Below, piece after piece: positions 43,414 through 52,956 of a stretch of 64,000 bases of DNA (positions are counted from its first letter, which is position 1; every line of letters starts with the position of its first letter). Below the pieces are notes generated by a model. The model made no database searches. It was not told where the DNA came from and was given only the letters and a program-made list of their open reading frames with translations. The translations under genes and the position numbers were made by a program. The DNA comes from Sphingobacterium chungjuense (GTDB lineage: Bacteria; Bacteroidota; Bacteroidia; Sphingobacteriales; Sphingobacteriaceae), in assembly GCF_011316935.1 (NCBI RefSeq), contig NZ_WLYS01000003.1:124001-188000 (forward strand), written 5' to 3'.

Positions 43414-43455
43414 AACAAGAAGAGAGCGATTATCTATTATCGCTCTCTTCTTGTT
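43414..43455. terminator. 17-bp inverted repeat terminator overlapping a coding end
   Basis: AACAAGAAGAGAGCGAT (43414-43430) pairs perfectly with 43439-43455, loop of 8 bases. It is 25 bases after the SDR stop; the right arm encodes the last residues of the convergent EEP protein, whose stop is at 43430. Confidence 0.85.
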
Positions 43456-44500
43456 TACCTTCTTCGATCAGCTCTTCTACATCCTCTTTTTCCTCTTCTT
43501 CCAATTCTTTCACTTCTTTTTGCTGCACCTCACTTTGCAGGTTGATGTGAAACGTGCATCCAATTGGAAAATGATCTGATCCTACCGATGGATAGATAAA
43601 CAATTTATCAATAAAGACAGCCTTGCAGTGGAATAATAAATCTAATGGAACACGGAAAAACCAGTATTTCGCATGAAATGTAGCCAATATACCACGACCA
43701 ATGCGTGCATCAATCAATTCACTGGTTTTCTTGAATAAGATGGAAGCGCGTGCCCACGCCACATTATTAAAATCTCCCACGACAACAACAGGCAATTCAT
43801 AATCTCTAACTTTCTTCGCCACGCTCAGTAGATCACCATCCCGCTCTTTAGAATTGTCTTCCTCCGTCGGGCTCGGCGGTGGTGGATGCACGGCAAAAAA
43901 TACAAATCGATGTCCATCCGCAGTTTCGAGCTCCGCTTCTATGCTCGGCAAATCATCGGCTACGAAATAATGCGTTTCTACGCGATTCATCTTAAGCTTG
44001 GTATACAGATGCATCCCATAGGTATTTTCCAACGTTACTTTTTGATAGTGTGGATACGCCTGTTCTAACGGGCGCATGGCTTCTTCCCAAGCAGCATTAC
44101 TCTCCATCGTAACGAACACATCGGGGTCTTCGTTTTCGATCAGATCAATAAATCGTTGAAATTCGGTGTTATATTGATAAATATTGCAAGCGATAACACG
44201 CACTTGTTCAGACTTTTCGCCATCAACATCCTTGCTTCGTTGGCTTCGCCAAAACTTGGTATAACGCACAAAAATGTATAAGTGAAAAACGATTAGTGCA
44301 GCTTGAGCACCTTGCAATACCCACATCCAGCCATTGATCTGCACGTAGAAAAAAGTAAGTGGAAACACGATTAGCTGTAAGAAGAGCAGCTGCAAACGCA
44401 TAAACTCCGGTACGCGAAATACCCAATGTTGATGTTGGATAAAGGGCAATGTGCTCAAAACGATCAAAAGAACCGACAGAACAAGTAATAGGATAAACAT
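43430..44500 (-). CDS. Membrane-anchored endonuclease/exonuclease/phosphatase (EEP) family protein
   Basis: A 356-residue protein. Residues 1-85 contain three hydrophobic helices (MFILLLVLSVLLIVL..., LLFLQLIVFPLTFFY, AALIVFHLYIFV). The EEP domain follows from about residue 100: RVIACNIYQYN, the Glu in VFVTMESN, AVHPPPPSP, VVVGDFNNVAWA and the closing SDHFPIG, so the usual metal and catalytic residues are kept. The tail (about 325-356) is extremely acidic (EEEEKEDVEELIEEGKQEE). It starts 12 bases after pdeM, apparently the last gene of the repair operon. It could be a nuclease or a phosphodiesterase. Confidence 0.88.
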   Translation of the reverse strand: MFILLLVLSVLLIVLSTLPFIQHQHWVFRVPEFMRLQLLFLQLIVFPLTFFYVQINGWMWVLQGAQAALIVFHLYIFVRYTKFWRSQRSKDVDGEKSEQVRVIACNIYQYNTEFQRFIDLIENEDPDVFVTMESNAAWEEAMRPLEQAYPHYQKVTLENTYGMHLYTKLKMNRVETHYFVADDLPSIEAELETADGHRFVFFAVHPPPPSPTEEDNSKERDGDLLSVAKKVRDYELPVVVVGDFNNVAWARASILFKKTSELIDARIGRGILATFHAKYWFFRVPLDLLFHCKAVFIDKLFIYPSVGSDHFPIGCTFHINLQSEVQQKEVKELEEEEKEDVEELIEEGKQEESDNR

Positions 44501-44512
44501 CGTATAATTAAA

Positions 44513-45172
44513 TTAACAACTCACTGCAAATAAACCATCTTCATAGATGGCATAACAAAACGCCCCTTCGGGCACACAACTCGTATCTAACCCACTGAAA
44601 AGACTAAAAGCGGGCAATATTAACTGTGTATCGGATACGACAAAACAAGGGAAACGCATGGTACTTTTGCGACCAACAGCAACATGTATACCGGGATGTA
44701 GATGACCACTGATACTGTGGATACCAGCAGAAAACTGCCGATCGCCATGCGTAAAATGAATATTCCCAATAGCATAACCATCTGCTAAGATGCGAATTCC
44801 CAATTCTTCAAATGCGCGATCCGATAGGCGATCATGATTTCCTTTTACTAATAGGAACTTACATGAATCGTTTTCTTGAATAATATCTTTAAGTAAGGCA
44901 ACTTCCGAATTCATCCCAGCATGCAGGAGATCGCCGGTTATTAATACCTTCTCGGGATGGTAATGAGTGATCAGATCGCGCAAACGTTCCATATCGCGCG
45001 TAGCAACCTGTTGCGGCAGCGCAATACCAGATTTACGAAAGTGCGCCGCTTTGCCCACGTGCAGATCCGAAAGGATAATGGTGTTTTCGGCAGGCCAATA
45101 CAGGGCACGCTGATTCGTCAGCACTAACTTTTCACCTGCAAAATCAATTTCCTGTTCTTGTATGTTCTTCAT
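44513..45172 (-). CDS. pdeM: Ligase-associated DNA damage response endonuclease PdeM
   Basis: A 219-residue calcineurin-like binuclear-metal phosphoesterase, the PE member of the Lhr-Exo-PE-Lig cluster. Motifs are ILSDLHVGKAAHFRKSG (Asp-x-His), ITGDLLHAG, VKGNHDRLSD, FTHGDRQ and SGHLHPG. Such proteins act as manganese-dependent DNA endonucleases in characterised relatives. It overlaps the helicase gene by 4 bases (ATGA). Cytoplasmic; repair role inferred from the cassette. Confidence 0.92.
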   Translation of the reverse strand: MKNIQEQEIDFAGEKLVLTNQRALYWPAENTIILSDLHVGKAAHFRKSGIALPQQVATRDMERLRDLITHYHPEKVLITGDLLHAGMNSEVALLKDIIQENDSCKFLLVKGNHDRLSDRAFEELGIRILADGYAIGNIHFTHGDRQFSAGIHSISGHLHPGIHVAVGRKSTMRFPCFVVSDTQLILPAFSLFSGLDTSCVPEGAFCYAIYEDGLFAVSC

Positions 45173-47637
45173 CGCCTCTTTCCGGGTCGACCTCCACTCT
45201 CTTGCATCCGACGAATTCGTGTCGCCAGATCTTCGCTAGAAAGTGATTGCCGCATACTATCCACCTTGATCGGGAAACTAAGCGGCGTAAACCCAGTGGC
45301 AAATCTAAAGATAATCTTGCTGGTATTTATACGTTTGAACGCGCTTTGTAAGCGGGGCTCTTCCAACTGCTGATTGAACACTTCGGTGTAAGCCTGTCGG
45401 AGCAATAGATTCTGTGGATCGTGATCTTCTAATACCTGAAAAATAATTCCGGAGGAAGATTGCAGCGACTTATTATTCTTCTGAGCTCCTGGAAATGTTT
45501 GTACAACCATGCCAGCGATAACAGCTATATCTCGAAACTTTCGCTTAGCCATCTCCGTCGAGTTAATACTGGATAATACATCTTCCATCAAATTTTCCGC
45601 GCTTAATATCGATTGCAGTTGATCCTCATTAAGTGAAATCTCCGTATCAGAGAATAACTCAAAACCATAATCATTCATAGCCATAGAAAAGCTAATTGGT
45701 GAAAACCGGCTAATGCGATACGCCATCAGAGCCGCCATCACTTCGTGAATCAGGCGACCTTCGAAAGGATACATAAATAAGTGGTATCCTTCTTTGGTGA
45801 CAATCAATTCGACTAAGAATTCATCTTCGGCCGGAATATGGGAGAAACTTTGCTGTCGCGCGAAGAGTGGATGCAAGAAACGTAGTTCTTGTTCTTTGGC
45901 CGATGGATGAACAGATCGCGCTAATTTCTGCCGTAGGAAATGACTTAGATTAGAACTTAAAGGCAGCCTACCGCCCAACCAGCTGGGCGTAATGGCTTTG
46001 CCAGAAGACAGTCGCACGTAGGTTGTCATTTCCTTGATGCGCACTAATTCCAATACGCGACCAGCCAAAATAAATTTATCTCCTGCTTTTAGTTTTGAAA
46101 TGAAATATTCCTCAATCATACCGACGTAACCACCAGAGGTGAATCGTACCCGCATCATGGCTTCGCTGACAATCACGCCGAGATTCATGCGGTGCAACAT
46201 GGCAATACGTCGCTTGGTGACCACCATCAATCCTTCCTCATTCTCTACGACTTTATGAAACTCTTCGTAGTTCGCGCCGATCTGTCCGCCACGCGTGATG
46301 AAAAACAAACACCAAGACCACTCCTCTTCGGTGAGGTAAGAGAAAGCATGTGTATCCTTCATAGTGGTCATCAATTCTGCTGGGCGAAATCCGCCGCCTA
46401 GAGCAATCGTCACTAAAAATTGTACGAGCACATCAAAGGTTTGCACCATCGGATCGCGCGATTCTATCGTATTATTCTTGACCGCTTCTTTCAAAGCCGC
46501 GACTTCGATCAATTCCAATGAATGTGTCGGCACCACGTATATTTTAGACACCTCAAAAGGCGAATGACCACTCCGACCAGCGCGTTGCATAAATCGCGCT
46601 ACGCCCTTGCTCGAACCAATTTGTATGACGGTATCTACCGGTTTAAAATCTACTCCCAAATCCAACGACGAGGTAGAAACTACGGCCTTTAATTTCCCTT
46701 CGCTCAGCGCGTCTTCAATCCATTCGCGAATTGCGCCATCGATCGAGCCGTGGTGCAACGCGATTTGACCTGCAAAATCAGGATACGCTTCCAAAAGCAA
46801 CTGATACCACATCTCACTTTGACCGCGCGTATTGGTGAATAAAATGGTCGATTTACTAGCCAAAATGATGGGCACGACTTGTTCTACGAGCTTACCGCCC
46901 ATATGCCCAGCCCAAGGCAGCACTTCGACTTCGTCGGGATAGACTGGTTGAATATCGATCTTTTTCTTTTCGGTCGCCACGATTTTCACACCTTTCATCG
47001 GTGCCGGAATCAACACTTCCAGCGCTTGATCTAGATTGCCAATTGTAGCCGTAATTCCCCAAATTCGGAGCTTTGCATAGTTATGGCGCAAATAGGCAAG
47101 CGCCAATTCGATCATCACACCTCGTTTCGTGCCGAGCAGTTCATGCCACTCATCAACGGCCACACAGCGCAATGATTTGAAAAATTTGTTTCGCGCTTTT
47201 TGTGCCAACAGCAAATGCAGACTTTCTGGCGTTACGAGCAAGACATCAGGCATTTGCTTGCTTTGCTGCTGTTTGCGCTTCACATCGGTATCGCCATTGC
47301 GCACATCCACCACCCAATCCAGACCAATCTCATTAATGGCTTCTTGCATGGCGCGCGCCAAATCTTTGGCCAAACTGCGGATCGGCGTCACCCAAATCAA
47401 TTTTAATCCAGCACGGTATTTTTCGGGCTGATTCATAAAATCTTGCAATACGGCTAGAAATACTGAAAAAGTCTTTCCAAAACCGGTTGGTGCCACCACC
47501 ATACCGCTTTTTCCGCTGGCGTACGCCGCCCAGGTTTTCTCCTGAAAACTGAATGGTTGGTTTCCCTTGTCGGCCATCCAACGCGTGATAATCGCGTAAC
47601 CATCGGTCTGACTACTTTTCTTGACAGATATACTCAT
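45169..47637 (-). CDS. Ligase-associated DNA damage response DEXH box helicase (Lhr-like)
   Basis: An 822-residue superfamily 2 helicase of the Lhr-core type. Walker A is APTGFGKTFSVFLA (about residue 50), motif II is DEWHELLG, motif III is ITATIGN, and motifs V/VI are SSLDLGVDFKPVD and RFMQRAGRSGHSP. The C-terminal region holds the winged-helix and Lhr-specific beta-barrel parts. Lhr-core enzymes are ATP-driven 3'-5' translocases that unwind RNA:DNA or DNA duplexes. It is 4 bases downstream of the ligase gene and overlaps pdeM by 4 bases. Confidence 0.93.
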   Translation of the reverse strand: MSISVKKSSQTDGYAIITRWMADKGNQPFSFQEKTWAAYASGKSGMVVAPTGFGKTFSVFLAVLQDFMNQPEKYRAGLKLIWVTPIRSLAKDLARAMQEAINEIGLDWVVDVRNGDTDVKRKQQQSKQMPDVLLVTPESLHLLLAQKARNKFFKSLRCVAVDEWHELLGTKRGVMIELALAYLRHNYAKLRIWGITATIGNLDQALEVLIPAPMKGVKIVATEKKKIDIQPVYPDEVEVLPWAGHMGGKLVEQVVPIILASKSTILFTNTRGQSEMWYQLLLEAYPDFAGQIALHHGSIDGAIREWIEDALSEGKLKAVVSTSSLDLGVDFKPVDTVIQIGSSKGVARFMQRAGRSGHSPFEVSKIYVVPTHSLELIEVAALKEAVKNNTIESRDPMVQTFDVLVQFLVTIALGGGFRPAELMTTMKDTHAFSYLTEEEWSWCLFFITRGGQIGANYEEFHKVVENEEGLMVVTKRRIAMLHRMNLGVIVSEAMMRVRFTSGGYVGMIEEYFISKLKAGDKFILAGRVLELVRIKEMTTYVRLSSGKAITPSWLGGRLPLSSNLSHFLRQKLARSVHPSAKEQELRFLHPLFARQQSFSHIPAEDEFLVELIVTKEGYHLFMYPFEGRLIHEVMAALMAYRISRFSPISFSMAMNDYGFELFSDTEISLNEDQLQSILSAENLMEDVLSSINSTEMAKRKFRDIAVIAGMVVQTFPGAQKNNKSLQSSSGIIFQVLEDHDPQNLLLRQAYTEVFNQQLEEPRLQSAFKRINTSKIIFRFATGFTPLSFPIKVDSMRQSLSSEDLATRIRRMQESGGRPGKRR

Positions 47638-47641
47638 GCGA

Positions 47642-49231
47642 TCAGGTGCTGGCAGGGATTAGCTTCTTGACTTCTTCAATATCATCAATCTCTGCCACTG
47701 TTTTATCCTTTCGCCAGCGCAAAATTCGGGGAAAACGTAGTGCTACACCCGATTTGTGACGATTACTCAAGGCGATTCCTTCGAAAGCAATCTCAAAAAC
47801 CAATTCGGGTTTTACGGTGCGTACTGGGCCAAATTTTTCGGTTGCATTGCGGTTCACAAATCGGCTGACTTCTTGTATTTCTTTATCCGTCAAGCCCGAA
47901 TACGCTTTCGCAATCGTCACTAATTCATCGTCTCGGCGTACCGCAAAAGTGTAATCTGTGTAATAAGCACTTCGCCGTCCACTACCCTTTTGTGCATAAA
48001 TAAGTACGGCGTCAATAGTTAAAGGATCAACTTTCCACTTCCACCAGTCGCCTTTTTTGCGACCGCTATGATAGGGCGAAGCCAAATGTTTGAGCATTAA
48101 ACCTTCACTATTGCGCGAACGCGCATCTTCACGAATTGCAGGAAGGTCTTCCCAACCGCTACTGGCAATTACCTCTGATAATCGTAAAGAAGTTTCGGGA
48201 TTTTGTGCTACAAGTTTTTCTAATTGTGCTCGTCTTTCAGATAATGGCCGAGCGCGCCAGTCTTCCGCTTCGTATTCTAGTAAATCGTACAAAAATACAG
48301 ATACAGGAACATCGGAAAGCATTTTTTTGGAGATTATCTTTCGGTTAAGCCGTTTCTGTAATTCACTAAACGGAAGCACTTGCTCCTCTCGAACGGCAAG
48401 AATCTCTCCGTCGATCACAAAATTCCCATTCCACGCAGCAAGCGCTTCGGCAATCTCGGGGAATTGCTCGGTGACGAGCTCCTCACCTCTGGACCAGATA
48501 AAGACTTCGCCATTGCGTTTAATAAACTGCCCACGGATGCCATCCCACTTGTATTCTGCTTGCCACTGCGAGCGATCGCCTAAATCAGGTAATTCCTTTT
48601 CTAATGCATATGCGAGACAAAAAGGATATGGTTTCGATAATTCCGTGTCGCTATAATGGCCTTTTACCAAAAGATCAAAAACGACATCTTCCCTATTCCA
48701 ATGCCCCATAATGCTGTGTGCTACGGCACTTTCTTCCATAGCATAAAAACGCGCTAAGGCATTGATGAGCGTTTTGGAAGATACCCCAATCCGAAAGCTA
48801 CCACCCAGCAGCTTATTGAAAATGAAACGTTCTTGCGCTGGCAAGGTATCCCAAGCTTGTATTACAAAGGCTTTCTTATCTGCTTCGGATTGATCTTTTA
48901 ATTGTAAAATATCCGTCATCCATTCCGACAGGGTACGCTCAACGGTTTGCGATGGCGGCGGCAATACCAAAGCAATGGTTTCGCCAAGGTCGCCTACGGC
49001 CGAGTACGATTCTAAAAACAGCCATTCTGGAATTTGGGAGACCTCCATCGCCCATAGCTTTAACAAAGTCGTGGTCAAAGGTCGTTTGGGCCGCTTACCA
49101 GTAAACAAAGCTAAAAACCACAATTTATCTTTCTCCTCGCCATCGCGCAAAAATTGCTGAATAGCCTCCAATTTTGCGGTCGTTTTGTTGGTGCTATCTA
49201 AAGCAAATATTAAGTCTGCAAATGCTTTCAT
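47642..49231 (-). CDS. ATP-dependent DNA ligase (cassette type)
   Basis: A 529-residue ATP-dependent DNA ligase, additional to the NAD+ ligase expected in all bacteria. Residues 1-200 are an N-terminal DNA-binding domain; the nucleotidyl-lysine is K228 in AEYKWDGIRGQF. Later motifs are VIDGEILA, SEGLMLKHLASPYHSG, WWKWKVD, and an OB domain near the C terminus with GVALRFPRILRWRKDK. It overlaps the exonuclease gene by 4 bases. Together with the next genes it forms the known Lig-Exo-Lhr-PE repair cluster. Confidence 0.93.
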   Translation of the reverse strand: MKAFADLIFALDSTNKTTAKLEAIQQFLRDGEEKDKLWFLALFTGKRPKRPLTTTLLKLWAMEVSQIPEWLFLESYSAVGDLGETIALVLPPPSQTVERTLSEWMTDILQLKDQSEADKKAFVIQAWDTLPAQERFIFNKLLGGSFRIGVSSKTLINALARFYAMEESAVAHSIMGHWNREDVVFDLLVKGHYSDTELSKPYPFCLAYALEKELPDLGDRSQWQAEYKWDGIRGQFIKRNGEVFIWSRGEELVTEQFPEIAEALAAWNGNFVIDGEILAVREEQVLPFSELQKRLNRKIISKKMLSDVPVSVFLYDLLEYEAEDWRARPLSERRAQLEKLVAQNPETSLRLSEVIASSGWEDLPAIREDARSRNSEGLMLKHLASPYHSGRKKGDWWKWKVDPLTIDAVLIYAQKGSGRRSAYYTDYTFAVRRDDELVTIAKAYSGLTDKEIQEVSRFVNRNATEKFGPVRTVKPELVFEIAFEGIALSNRHKSGVALRFPRILRWRKDKTVAEIDDIEEVKKLIPAST

Positions 49232-50241
49232 GACTGCGCCTCCTTATGTTCCAGACTTTCGTCCTCTTCATCTTGTCCATATTCGGTAGGCACTACATCT
49301 GCTGCGATGCCAATATCGTTGAGGTATTTCGCAAAGACCGCCGTCTGTCCGTGCGTTACATGCACTTGTTCGGCGCCAGTGGCTTTTACCGCTTGAATCA
49401 ATCCTTCCCAATCCGCATGATCGCTAATCGGAAAACCTGCGTCTGCGCTGCGCCATCTTCTTGCACCACGCACTTGCATCCATCCGGAGCAGATGGCGTG
49501 CGCCATATGTGGTATTTTCTTGATCACCTTCGATTCTAATAAGGAGGGCGGCACGATCACAATTCCCTGATCCAAATGTTTTACGTCTTCCCGTAAATCA
49601 ACAATTTCATATTTCGGAAGTTGCACGCCAATCTGTTCGAAGGCCAGATTCAATTTACCAATCGAATAATGCACATATAGTGGTCCGGCTTCTTTCAGCG
49701 CCTGCATGATGCGCTGTGCTTTACCCAGCGAATAACCCACGAATACCGAAGTCTTTTGCTGTTCTTGATTATGCTTTACCCATTGTTGTAGCTGTTCATT
49801 CTGTGTAGCAACAGATTGCCAACGGTAAATCGGCAAACCAAAAGTACTTTCGGTCACGAATTCATGGCATTTAACCGGTTCAAACGGTGTAGAAAGACCA
49901 TCTTCCTGAATTTTATAATCACCCGAGACGACCGAAACTTTGCCTTTATATTCTAAACGGATCTGAGCAGATCCAATGATATGCCCTGCTGGATGCAATG
50001 AAATCTTTACGCCATTGCGCGAAATTGTCTCATTGTATCCAATGCCTTGCACCGAGATATCAGGACTAATTCTGCTTTGTAAGATGGGAACGGTAAAGTG
50101 ATGACATAGGTAATTTTTCATACCCCACTTCGCGTGATCCGCATGTCCATGCGTGATAATGGCGTAATCTACCGGCTTCCACGGATCGATATAAAATTGG
50201 CCCGGCTCACAATAGATTCCTTTATCGGTAAATGTCAACAT
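49228..50241 (-). CDS. Ligase-associated DNA damage response exonuclease (metallo-beta-lactamase fold)
   Basis: A 337-residue metallo-beta-lactamase/beta-CASP type nuclease related to Artemis/SNM1. The N-terminal metal motif is THGHADHAKWG (about residues 30-40), followed by HPAGHIIGSAQIRLEYKG, SGDYK and the beta-CASP features GYSLGKAQRIMQAL. The C-terminal has PISDHADWEGLIQAV and VHVTHGQTAVFAKYL. Characterised relatives are DNA exonucleases. First gene of the repair operon; overlaps the ligase gene by 4 bases. The acidic tail ends QDEEDESLEHKE. Confidence 0.92.
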   Translation of the reverse strand: MLTFTDKGIYCEPGQFYIDPWKPVDYAIITHGHADHAKWGMKNYLCHHFTVPILQSRISPDISVQGIGYNETISRNGVKISLHPAGHIIGSAQIRLEYKGKVSVVSGDYKIQEDGLSTPFEPVKCHEFVTESTFGLPIYRWQSVATQNEQLQQWVKHNQEQQKTSVFVGYSLGKAQRIMQALKEAGPLYVHYSIGKLNLAFEQIGVQLPKYEIVDLREDVKHLDQGIVIVPPSLLESKVIKKIPHMAHAICSGWMQVRGARRWRSADAGFPISDHADWEGLIQAVKATGAEQVHVTHGQTAVFAKYLNDIGIAADVVPTEYGQDEEDESLEHKEAQS

Positions 50242-50300
50242 AGTACAAGAAGCAACATGGTATTGCTGCGTTTTGTTTGCTTCTTACGTATAGCAGCTGC

Positions 50301-50921
50301 TTATATAAATTTCATCTCGGTAGCCCGATGAATGAGCGATGCGACATTGTTGACTTTGAACTTTTGTAAAAGATTACGACGGTGACTTTCGACGGTGAGC
50401 GGGCTGATGAACATATTCTCGGCAATATTGCCCGTGGTCAATCCTTGCGCCAGCAATAATAGAATTTCCTGCTCACGCCGCGTCACGATCGGCACGGTAT
50501 GATCGGCTTGTTTCAGCATTTCTTGCATTTCTTGTGCAATGATCTTTTCACCTCGGCAAACTGCTTGAATGGCGTCAATCAACTCTTCGGCCGATACATT
50601 TTTGAGTAGATAACCTGCTGCACCATGTTGCAGCATACGCGTAGCGACGCTGGCTTCATTGAGATTGCTAATCGCAATAACCTGTATATTAGGATGTTGC
50701 TTTTGTAAGATTTGTATCGCTTCAAATCCATCCATATTAGGCATATTGATATCCAATAGCACGACATCCACGTCGGCAGTTTCCAGATAAGCGATGGCTT
50801 CATTTGCGTCCTCAAAAGACTGACTTAACTGTATTTCGTCGGCACCAGCCAAGATATACTCGAAGCCACGCAAAACTAAAGGATGATCGTCTACTACGAT
50901 AACTTGAATGTTTTCAGACAT
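50301..50921 (-). CDS. LuxR/NarL-family response regulator
   Basis: A 206-residue two-component regulator. Receiver domain (residues 1-125): acidic pair in VVDDHPLVLRGF, phospho-Asp in VVLLDINMPNMDG (about 57), Lys in YLLKNVSAEE. The output domain (145-206) is a GerE helix-turn-helix, TRREQEILLLLAQGLTTGNIAENMFISPLTVESHRRNLLQKF. It overlaps the kinase gene by 8 bases, so this is its cognate regulator. DNA targets are unknown. Confidence 0.94.
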   Translation of the reverse strand: MSENIQVIVVDDHPLVLRGFEYILAGADEIQLSQSFEDANEAIAYLETADVDVVLLDINMPNMDGFEAIQILQKQHPNIQVIAISNLNEASVATRMLQHGAAGYLLKNVSAEELIDAIQAVCRGEKIIAQEMQEMLKQADHTVPIVTRREQEILLLLAQGLTTGNIAENMFISPLTVESHRRNLLQKFKVNNVASLIHRATEMKFI

Positions 50922-52917
50922 GTGTATTGAATGTTATGTGTATAGAAACACCTTGATCCGGTGCAGTATCAATGTCCAACTCGCCATTGAGCATATCGAC
51001 TCGGTTTTGAATATTTTGTAATCCAATTCCTTTGGATCTGACTTTTGCTTTGTCGAATCCGCGCCCATTATCTTCAATGGATAAGTAAAATTGTCCATCA
51101 TCTTCGCTGCATTGCAACAATACGTGCGAAGCTTGACTATGACGCACCGTGTTCGTCAATAATTCTTGTGCGATGCGGTATACGCCGGTTAGGAATCGTT
51201 GATCATGATGGCCTGACAAATTGATGGCACTAAAATCGACCTTCAGAGCGGCATGTTGCATGCTTCGGCACAAGTCACTAAGTGCAGCTTCCAACCCCAT
51301 CGTACGCAAAGATTCGGGCATCATATTCCGCGCTACACGACGCACCTCGTCTACCGAATAATCAACCTGCTGTATTAACTCCTGCAAAGGATCATCTTGT
51401 TTTTTATAGTCAGTTTTGCCATTTGCTGCTGCTTGTACAACCAGAGCGGAAAGCTTGAGCTTGATACCTGCTAAGATACCGCCTAATCCGTCGTGCAGAT
51501 CTCGTGCAATACGACTACGCTCCTGCTCTTCGCCATGTGCCATCGCATTAAAGATTTGTAACTTTTCCTGCTGCGCGTTTAGCTGCTTGCGGTTACGCAT
51601 GCTGCTGTAGCCGATGAAAACAAACATGAGCAACAAGATCAGACAAAATAGTAAACTAACGATCCATCCGCGTGTGCGGATTAGCGTGATTTGCTGTGCT
51701 TGATTTTTTTCTTGCGTAAGTAAAAGTTCTCTTTCTTTTTCTGCTGTTTGGTACTTCTTTTCCAGTTCTAATATGCGCGTTTCATTCGCATCTACCGCCA
51801 TGGTATCTACCACAGCGGCGTACTTTTTGTACCAAGCTGCAGATGCTTCGTATTGCTGCAAATCGCTTTCTATCGTAGCCAAATTATAATAGATCCGCTG
51901 TTTGTTTCGCAAAATGGCGGTACGCTCTACATAGGGTAGCACTTGCATCAGTGCTTGTTTGGCTTCTGGCAATTTGCCAGCATCTCGAAAAGCTTCATAC
52001 TGATCAAACAAGACTGTTGCAGCTAGCGATTCGCTTTTCAGTGCGCGCGCTGATGCCAAACCTTTATCAAATTGGGCAAAAGCTTTGTCAAATTTTCCTT
52101 TTTTCTTCCAATAACTACCATAAACAGTGTAATACATGGGTCCGTAGGTCGAATGCGGAATTAACTGCAGTGTTTTGGCAGCTTGTTGCAATAATACTTC
52201 GGCCTGATCTAGATGGGATTGAAAAATGGCATTGCGTGCCGCATTTACATAAGCCGTCAAGCGATGTTCATCGAGTGCCGAATCGTAACGCAGCAGATCA
52301 ATCGCTCGCTTATAATAGCGATCTGCTTGCTTGTAATCCTGCATATTCATTAATGCCATGGCTACATTTTGGTAATTACTACCTAATAATGTCGTGTCGC
52401 GAATGGCTGTCGCCATCGGAATCACACGGTGAATCAGCGCTTCTACATATTCGCGAGCGCGTCCTTCCCGTTGCAATAGCGCACCGTAGCTAGACCACAA
52501 GCGGATGCGGTAACGAGTCGCTCGTTCATTATTGATTTTACTCAGGTTTTTTTCTGCGGCCATATACAGCTGTTTGGCCTTGTCTGAGTCGGCATCAAAA
52601 TAGGCGGAAGCTTTATAAAAGTCGATCACTCCTAATTGAAATGCTTGATCTTTGTCTTTCGGAAACAGTTTTTGCGCCTGAGCGATATACAAAAATGCTT
52701 GAGCGGTATCGTAATCGCCCCAAAAAAAGCTAAGATCTAATAGTGCAAATGCTTTCTCTTCATGATCTGGAAGTAACTTTATTGTCTGGTAAATGCTATC
52801 GCCATAGTGCTTAATATCCCGCATAGACTGGGCTGATGCTGAATAGTACGAAAGCATATATACGAGAAAAGAGATATGCCAGAGGCAAGTGCGCATAGGA
52901 TGAGATGTGATGGACAA
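50914..52917 (-). CDS. Sensor histidine kinase with periplasmic TPR domain (NarX/DesK-like HisKA_3)
   Basis: A 667-residue membrane kinase. A signal segment ends in SYYSASAQ (about residue 30); a second ATG (52896) could also start it. Residues 35-400 are helical TPR-like repeats predicted outside the cytoplasm, then a coiled coil, then one transmembrane helix (about 413-436, IVSLLFCLILLLMFVF). The cytoplasmic part has the HisKA_3 box with phospho-His in RSRIARDLHDGLGGILAG and an HATPase domain (LLTNTVRHSQASHVLL, IEDNGRGFD, GIGLQNI). Architecture is typical of Bacteroidota TPR kinases; signal unknown. Confidence 0.92.
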   Translation of the reverse strand: MSITSHPMRTCLWHISFLVYMLSYYSASAQSMRDIKHYGDSIYQTIKLLPDHEEKAFALLDLSFFWGDYDTAQAFLYIAQAQKLFPKDKDQAFQLGVIDFYKASAYFDADSDKAKQLYMAAEKNLSKINNERATRYRIRLWSSYGALLQREGRAREYVEALIHRVIPMATAIRDTTLLGSNYQNVAMALMNMQDYKQADRYYKRAIDLLRYDSALDEHRLTAYVNAARNAIFQSHLDQAEVLLQQAAKTLQLIPHSTYGPMYYTVYGSYWKKKGKFDKAFAQFDKGLASARALKSESLAATVLFDQYEAFRDAGKLPEAKQALMQVLPYVERTAILRNKQRIYYNLATIESDLQQYEASAAWYKKYAAVVDTMAVDANETRILELEKKYQTAEKERELLLTQEKNQAQQITLIRTRGWIVSLLFCLILLLMFVFIGYSSMRNRKQLNAQQEKLQIFNAMAHGEEQERSRIARDLHDGLGGILAGIKLKLSALVVQAAANGKTDYKKQDDPLQELIQQVDYSVDEVRRVARNMMPESLRTMGLEAALSDLCRSMQHAALKVDFSAINLSGHHDQRFLTGVYRIAQELLTNTVRHSQASHVLLQCSEDDGQFYLSIEDNGRGFDKAKVRSKGIGLQNIQNRVDMLNGELDIDTAPDQGVSIHITFNTHV

Positions 52918-52956
52918 GTAGTTAAGTTACGCAATTCGATTAACAATCCGTAGGTT

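Noticed and set aside
48090..48656. 188-codon open frame on the plus strand
   Set aside because: Antisense to the DNA ligase gene; Ser-rich low-complexity product typical of a shadow frame.
51951..52493. 180-codon open frame on the plus strand
   Set aside because: Antisense to the TPR histidine kinase; no recognisable motif and no start signal.
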